From contig JAKQBV010000399.1 in NCBI GenBank assembly GCA_029573925.1, positions 1-8,212 on the forward strand: a stretch of DNA of 8,212 bases, in the 5' to 3' direction. Below are positions 6,044 through 8,212 of the stretch, in pieces. The notes below the pieces were generated by a model. The model saw nothing but the letters and a program-made list of their open reading frames with translations, was not told the origin of the DNA and made no database searches. The position numbers and the translations under genes were made by a program. This stretch comes from a bacterium (GTDB taxonomy: Bacteria; UBP15; UBA6099). Each line of letters begins with the position of its first letter. Position 1 is the stretch's first letter.

Positions 6044-7672
6044 TTAATCCCAAATCCTGTCGATCATCAGATAGAATGTGATGAGGTTTGAGATGAAGCT
6101 TAAGTTATTTTTCGTAGAGGATTTGACATCAGCAGCCACATAAATAGAATCGCCGGGTTTAAGTTTTTTATTCAAATCGACAATACGAGTTGAGCCGTCT
6201 CTGGTGAGTTTTGTGCGCCCAATGTCGCCGTCTCTGGCTGGTCCGCCAGCTGAGAAAATGAAATCGCGGACAGTATAACTGGGATCATAAGGAAAGAAGC
6301 CGGGCCGAGCGACGAACCCATGAACATATACCACATCTAGATTGGCGGAAACGGACAAGACGTCTCCGGGCATAAGTTCGATGTCTTTTTCGTTGTCGCC
6401 GAGCACCAACAAAGACGTAAGGTCTATTAGTATGGTGTTTATCTCTCCGGATTGCCTATCCACTCGATTAATCAAAAGCTTATAAACGCCCGATATGCTT
6501 GCGGCTGAAGCCTGCCTTGCGGACAGTCGCGTGTCCGCAATCATATCTTGTTCCGTATTGACGATCTTCATTCCGCCCGCCGAGTTCAGCAAATCGCTAA
6601 CTCTCATCCCCTTCATAAAATAGTATTGACCGGGCGAGTTGACATGGCCGTTGATAATGACGAACTCGCTTTCAGCAGGGCCGCCGATTTCCAGAATATC
6701 GCCGTCAGTCAATAAAGTATTTCTTCCAGTCTCGCCGTTGAAGCCGTCCCAAGTGAGCGGAACAATGGTGTATCTGCCTTCGCCGGAAATAGCCGAAGCG
6801 GATGGGCGTTTAAGTAGGATCCTGCCCCTGTGGCCCTGCGGAGCGATGTCTATGAAACAGTCCTTAAGGGAATACAGAGCGTCTCCCTCGACGATTTCAC
6901 ATTCGCCGGGCTTAATGGCGTCTCCCTTGACAGTAGCGACGCCGAATCGGACCGGAATAAAAACGGAGTTGTGTTCTCGAATCAACGGGTTCTGAGAAGT
7001 GTCTCCTGAATCGCCAAATTTTAAGATGTCGAAAACCGTTGATTTGCCGTCTTTGTCGGCGATTCTAGCGGAACGCTTGGATCCCGTAGGTAAAATCCCT
7101 CCCGACATATTTATGATGTCCATCAGGCGAGTCATCGGAGTTGCCGCGTAAAAGCCGGGGTTTTGAACTTGTCCGGAGACAAGCACGTTATATGTTCGCA
7201 TGTATGAAAGAGTGACATAAACATTAAACTGCTTGAATCGCTGGGCATAATTTTTCGATATTTTTTCTACGGCTTGTCTAAGAGATAATCCGGCAACGTC
7301 GATTTCGCCTATCATTTCAAGGAATATTTTGCCATTGATCACAGCCGCCTGATACTCGCTGCTTTCAAGTCCCTGCTTCCAGATGCGGACACTGAAAACA
7401 TCGCCTGAATTGACTACGTAGATATCTTGGTCGATATCCAATGCGTAATGCATGGCGTCTCTTCGCTCATCGGTATTCTTTTCTGAATATGATGTTTTGC
7501 TTGAAGCAGAGACCTGTTTCGCGCGGTTAATCGTGGTCGCCTGCTGAGATATAAGATCATCGTACGAATCAGCTTTTATTGAAAGAGCTTCCGCCCGCGC
7601 TCCGATGACGCATAAGCAAACGACGCAAGATAAAACATTAAAACTGTTTCTGACATTTTTAAAAATCCTCAT
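6044..7672 (-). CDS. Wza-family polysaccharide export protein with multiple SLBB domains
   Basis: This is an outer-membrane exporter of polysaccharide. The ATG gives a typical signal peptide: basic N-region (R2, K5, R8), hydrophobic core 11-24 and a signal peptidase I site at ARA-EA (27/28) or AEA-LS (29/30). The polysaccharide export domain spans ~84-157 (VVNSGDVFSVRIWKQ onward). SLBB units follow, each led by a G-x-V-x-x-P-G turn: 163-205 (VSGQVQNPGFY), 337-380 (INGHVNSPGQY) and 447-491 (VHGFVARPGFF). A degenerate copy lies at ~245-290 (VKGDAIKPGE). The C-terminus (~519-542) is a hydrophobic/amphipathic stretch ending in IDRIWD, comparable in position to the membrane-crossing helix of E. 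coli Wza. At 542 residues it is longer than E. coli Wza (379), mostly through extra SLBB copies. No well-placed lipobox is seen, although the signal core has three Cys (16, 19, 21). The Shine-Dalgarno sequence before this ATG is poor. Family assignment is firm. Confidence 0.93.
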   Translation of the reverse strand: MRIFKNVRNSFNVLSCVVCLCVIGARAEALSIKADSYDDLISQQATTINRAKQVSASSKTSYSEKNTDERRDAMHYALDIDQDIYVVNSGDVFSVRIWKQGLESSEYQAAVINGKIFLEMIGEIDVAGLSLRQAVEKISKNYAQRFKQFNVYVTLSYMRTYNVLVSGQVQNPGFYAATPMTRLMDIINMSGGILPTGSKRSARIADKDGKSTVFDILKFGDSGDTSQNPLIREHNSVFIPVRFGVATVKGDAIKPGECEIVEGDALYSLKDCFIDIAPQGHRGRILLKRPSASAISGEGRYTIVPLTWDGFNGETGRNTLLTDGDILEIGGPAESEFVIINGHVNSPGQYYFMKGMRVSDLLNSAGGMKIVNTEQDMIADTRLSARQASAASISGVYKLLINRVDRQSGEINTILIDLTSLLVLGDNEKDIELMPGDVLSVSANLDVVYVHGFVARPGFFPYDPSYTVRDFIFSAGGPARDGDIGRTKLTRDGSTRIVDLNKKLKPGDSIYVAADVKSSTKNNLSFISNLITFYLMIDRIWD

Positions 7673-7704
7673 TAATATTACGCCCGCTTTCTTAAGTAAG
7701 TTTA

Positions 7705-7719
7705 AGCGCGATGCGCGCT
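7705..7719 (-). other. Short GC-rich inverted repeat between the chain-length regulator and exporter genes
   Basis: On the minus strand AGCGCG-CAT-CGCGCT forms a perfect 6-bp stem with a 3-nt loop, 13 nt after the Wzz-like stop codon. What follows (TAAACTTACTTAAG) is not a T-run, so it does not fit a normal intrinsic terminator. It could stabilise or process the mRNA, attenuate transcription, or mean nothing. Confidence 0.35.
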
Positions 7720-7731
7720 ATGCGAGGCTCG

Positions 7732-8212
7732 TTAAGCCGTGCAATTCGATTTGTCCATGGCGGCTATTGATCTGAGAATTTGCCGCGCGAACGCGAAAGA
7801 TGTGGACGCGAAAATTCCGAAGGCCATTCCGAACGCGACAATAAGCTTCTTCTTCGGTCGCGACGGCGTTTTAGAAGGAGTTGCCGGGTCTAAAACGCGC
7901 ATCTTGCCGCTCATTCTTTCGCTTTCGAACAAACTCATATCTCTTTGCGAATCGATTGTGGCCAGCTTAAGCGAGATCATTTTCTGTTCTCGAAGCAACT
8001 CCATGTATTCGAGCTTCATTTGAGGAACCGCTCTCATTTCATTTTCCAACTCAATGCTTTTTGCTTTGTAAAACCGGATTTCGTCTTTCAGGGCTTCCAT
8101 GCGTTGGGAAGTCCTAGTCCATAAATCAAGATTGGTAGTGTGCTCGATTACGGCCGCTAGGCTCTCCAGTTCCGTCTGCCTTTCAGCCATATTCAAATTG
8201 TACATGGCGGCG
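7732..8212 (-). CDS. Wzz/GNVR-type polysaccharide chain-length regulator, C-terminal part (5' end beyond window)
   Basis: The reading frame stays open to the window edge, so the Met encoded at 8203-8205 is probably internal. Numbering from that Met, residues ~35-60 form a charged helix (likely coiled coil). They are followed by VPQMKLEYMELLRE (60-73), which matches the GNVR-type region ahead of the second membrane helix. Then come a proline-rich stretch, VLDPATPSKTPSRPKKK (104-120), and a hydrophobic segment (~121-140). The order coiled coil, proline-rich motif, TM2 is the classic C-terminal half of Wzz/polysaccharide co-polymerase proteins, which sit in the inner membrane and control chain length. 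Only about 17 residues follow TM2, so no BY-kinase domain is fused; any partner kinase would be a separate gene. It is the most upstream gene seen and lies 59 nt before the exporter gene. The family is fairly certain; the N-terminal TM1 cannot be seen. Confidence 0.85.
   Translation of the reverse strand, partial: AAMYNLNMAERQTELESLAAVIEHTTNLDLWTRTSQRMEALKDEIRFYKAKSIELENEMRAVPQMKLEYMELLREQKMISLKLATIDSQRDMSLFESERMSGKMRVLDPATPSKTPSRPKKKLIVAFGMAFGIFASTSFAFARQILRSIAAMDKSNCTA

Noticed and set aside
6639..6995. Plus-strand open frame of 118 codons opposite the exporter gene
   Set aside because: It is antisense to the exporter's SLBB region and has a Ser/Pro-rich translation with no family features.
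7705..7719. Intrinsic terminator after the chain-length regulator gene
   Set aside because: The GC stem is present but no T-run follows on the minus strand, and the same-direction exporter gene begins within 60 nt.
7673..7731. Possible promoter before the exporter (TAATAT just upstream of the ATG)
   Set aside because: No -35 at proper spacing was found (candidate spacers are 13 or 19 nt), and transcription would start inside the coding sequence.
1..8212. CRISPR arrays, tRNA or rRNA genes, insertion sequences
   Set aside because: No spaced direct repeats, no tRNA-like or rRNA segments and no transposase frame or terminal inverted repeats were seen on either strand.

Overview
The window is a block of seven genes, all on the minus strand, from a bacterial exopolysaccharide, capsule or O-antigen biosynthesis locus. 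A Wza-type exporter with SLBB domains and a Wzz-type chain-length regulator point to a Gram-negative (diderm) host. Base composition is moderate, from about 40% G+C in the last gene to over 50% in the exporter and first glycosyltransferase (hand counts of sample lines). I cannot assign a phylum; an uncultivated environmental lineage is possible but is only a guess.

Reading in the direction of transcription (high to low coordinates), the layout is as follows. (1) 8212-7732: the C-terminal part of a Wzz/GNVR chain-length regulator, cut by the window edge. (2) 7672-6044: a 542-residue polysaccharide export protein with a signal peptide and three or four SLBB units. (3) 6018-4834: a GT4-family glycosyltransferase with a TTG start. 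(4) 4809-3583: a second, divergent GT4-like glycosyltransferase. (5) 3582-2281: a multi-pass O-antigen polymerase/ligase-type membrane protein. (6) 2284-1067: a soluble protein with squalene-cyclase/prenyltransferase-like repeats (alpha/alpha toroid), the least understood gene here. (7) 1067-228: a GT2-family glycosyltransferase. Positions 1-227 hold no gene I can call with confidence.

The genes look like one operon. Intergenic gaps are 59, 25 and 24 nt. The last three junctions are then stop-abutting-start (TAAATG), a 4-nt overlap (ATGA) and a 1-nt overlap (TAATG), with Shine-Dalgarno sequences inside the upstream gene at the last two. No promoter or strong intrinsic terminator was seen inside the block.

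Inferred working model: the glycosyltransferases build a lipid-linked repeat unit in the cytoplasm, the Wzy-like protein polymerises (or ligates) it in the periplasm, Wzz sets chain length and the Wza-like protein exports it. The initiating phosphoglycosyltransferase and the Wzx flippase are not in the window and presumably lie outside it. The toroid protein is translationally tied to both the polymerase and the GT2 enzyme and is the best candidate for an undescribed function.
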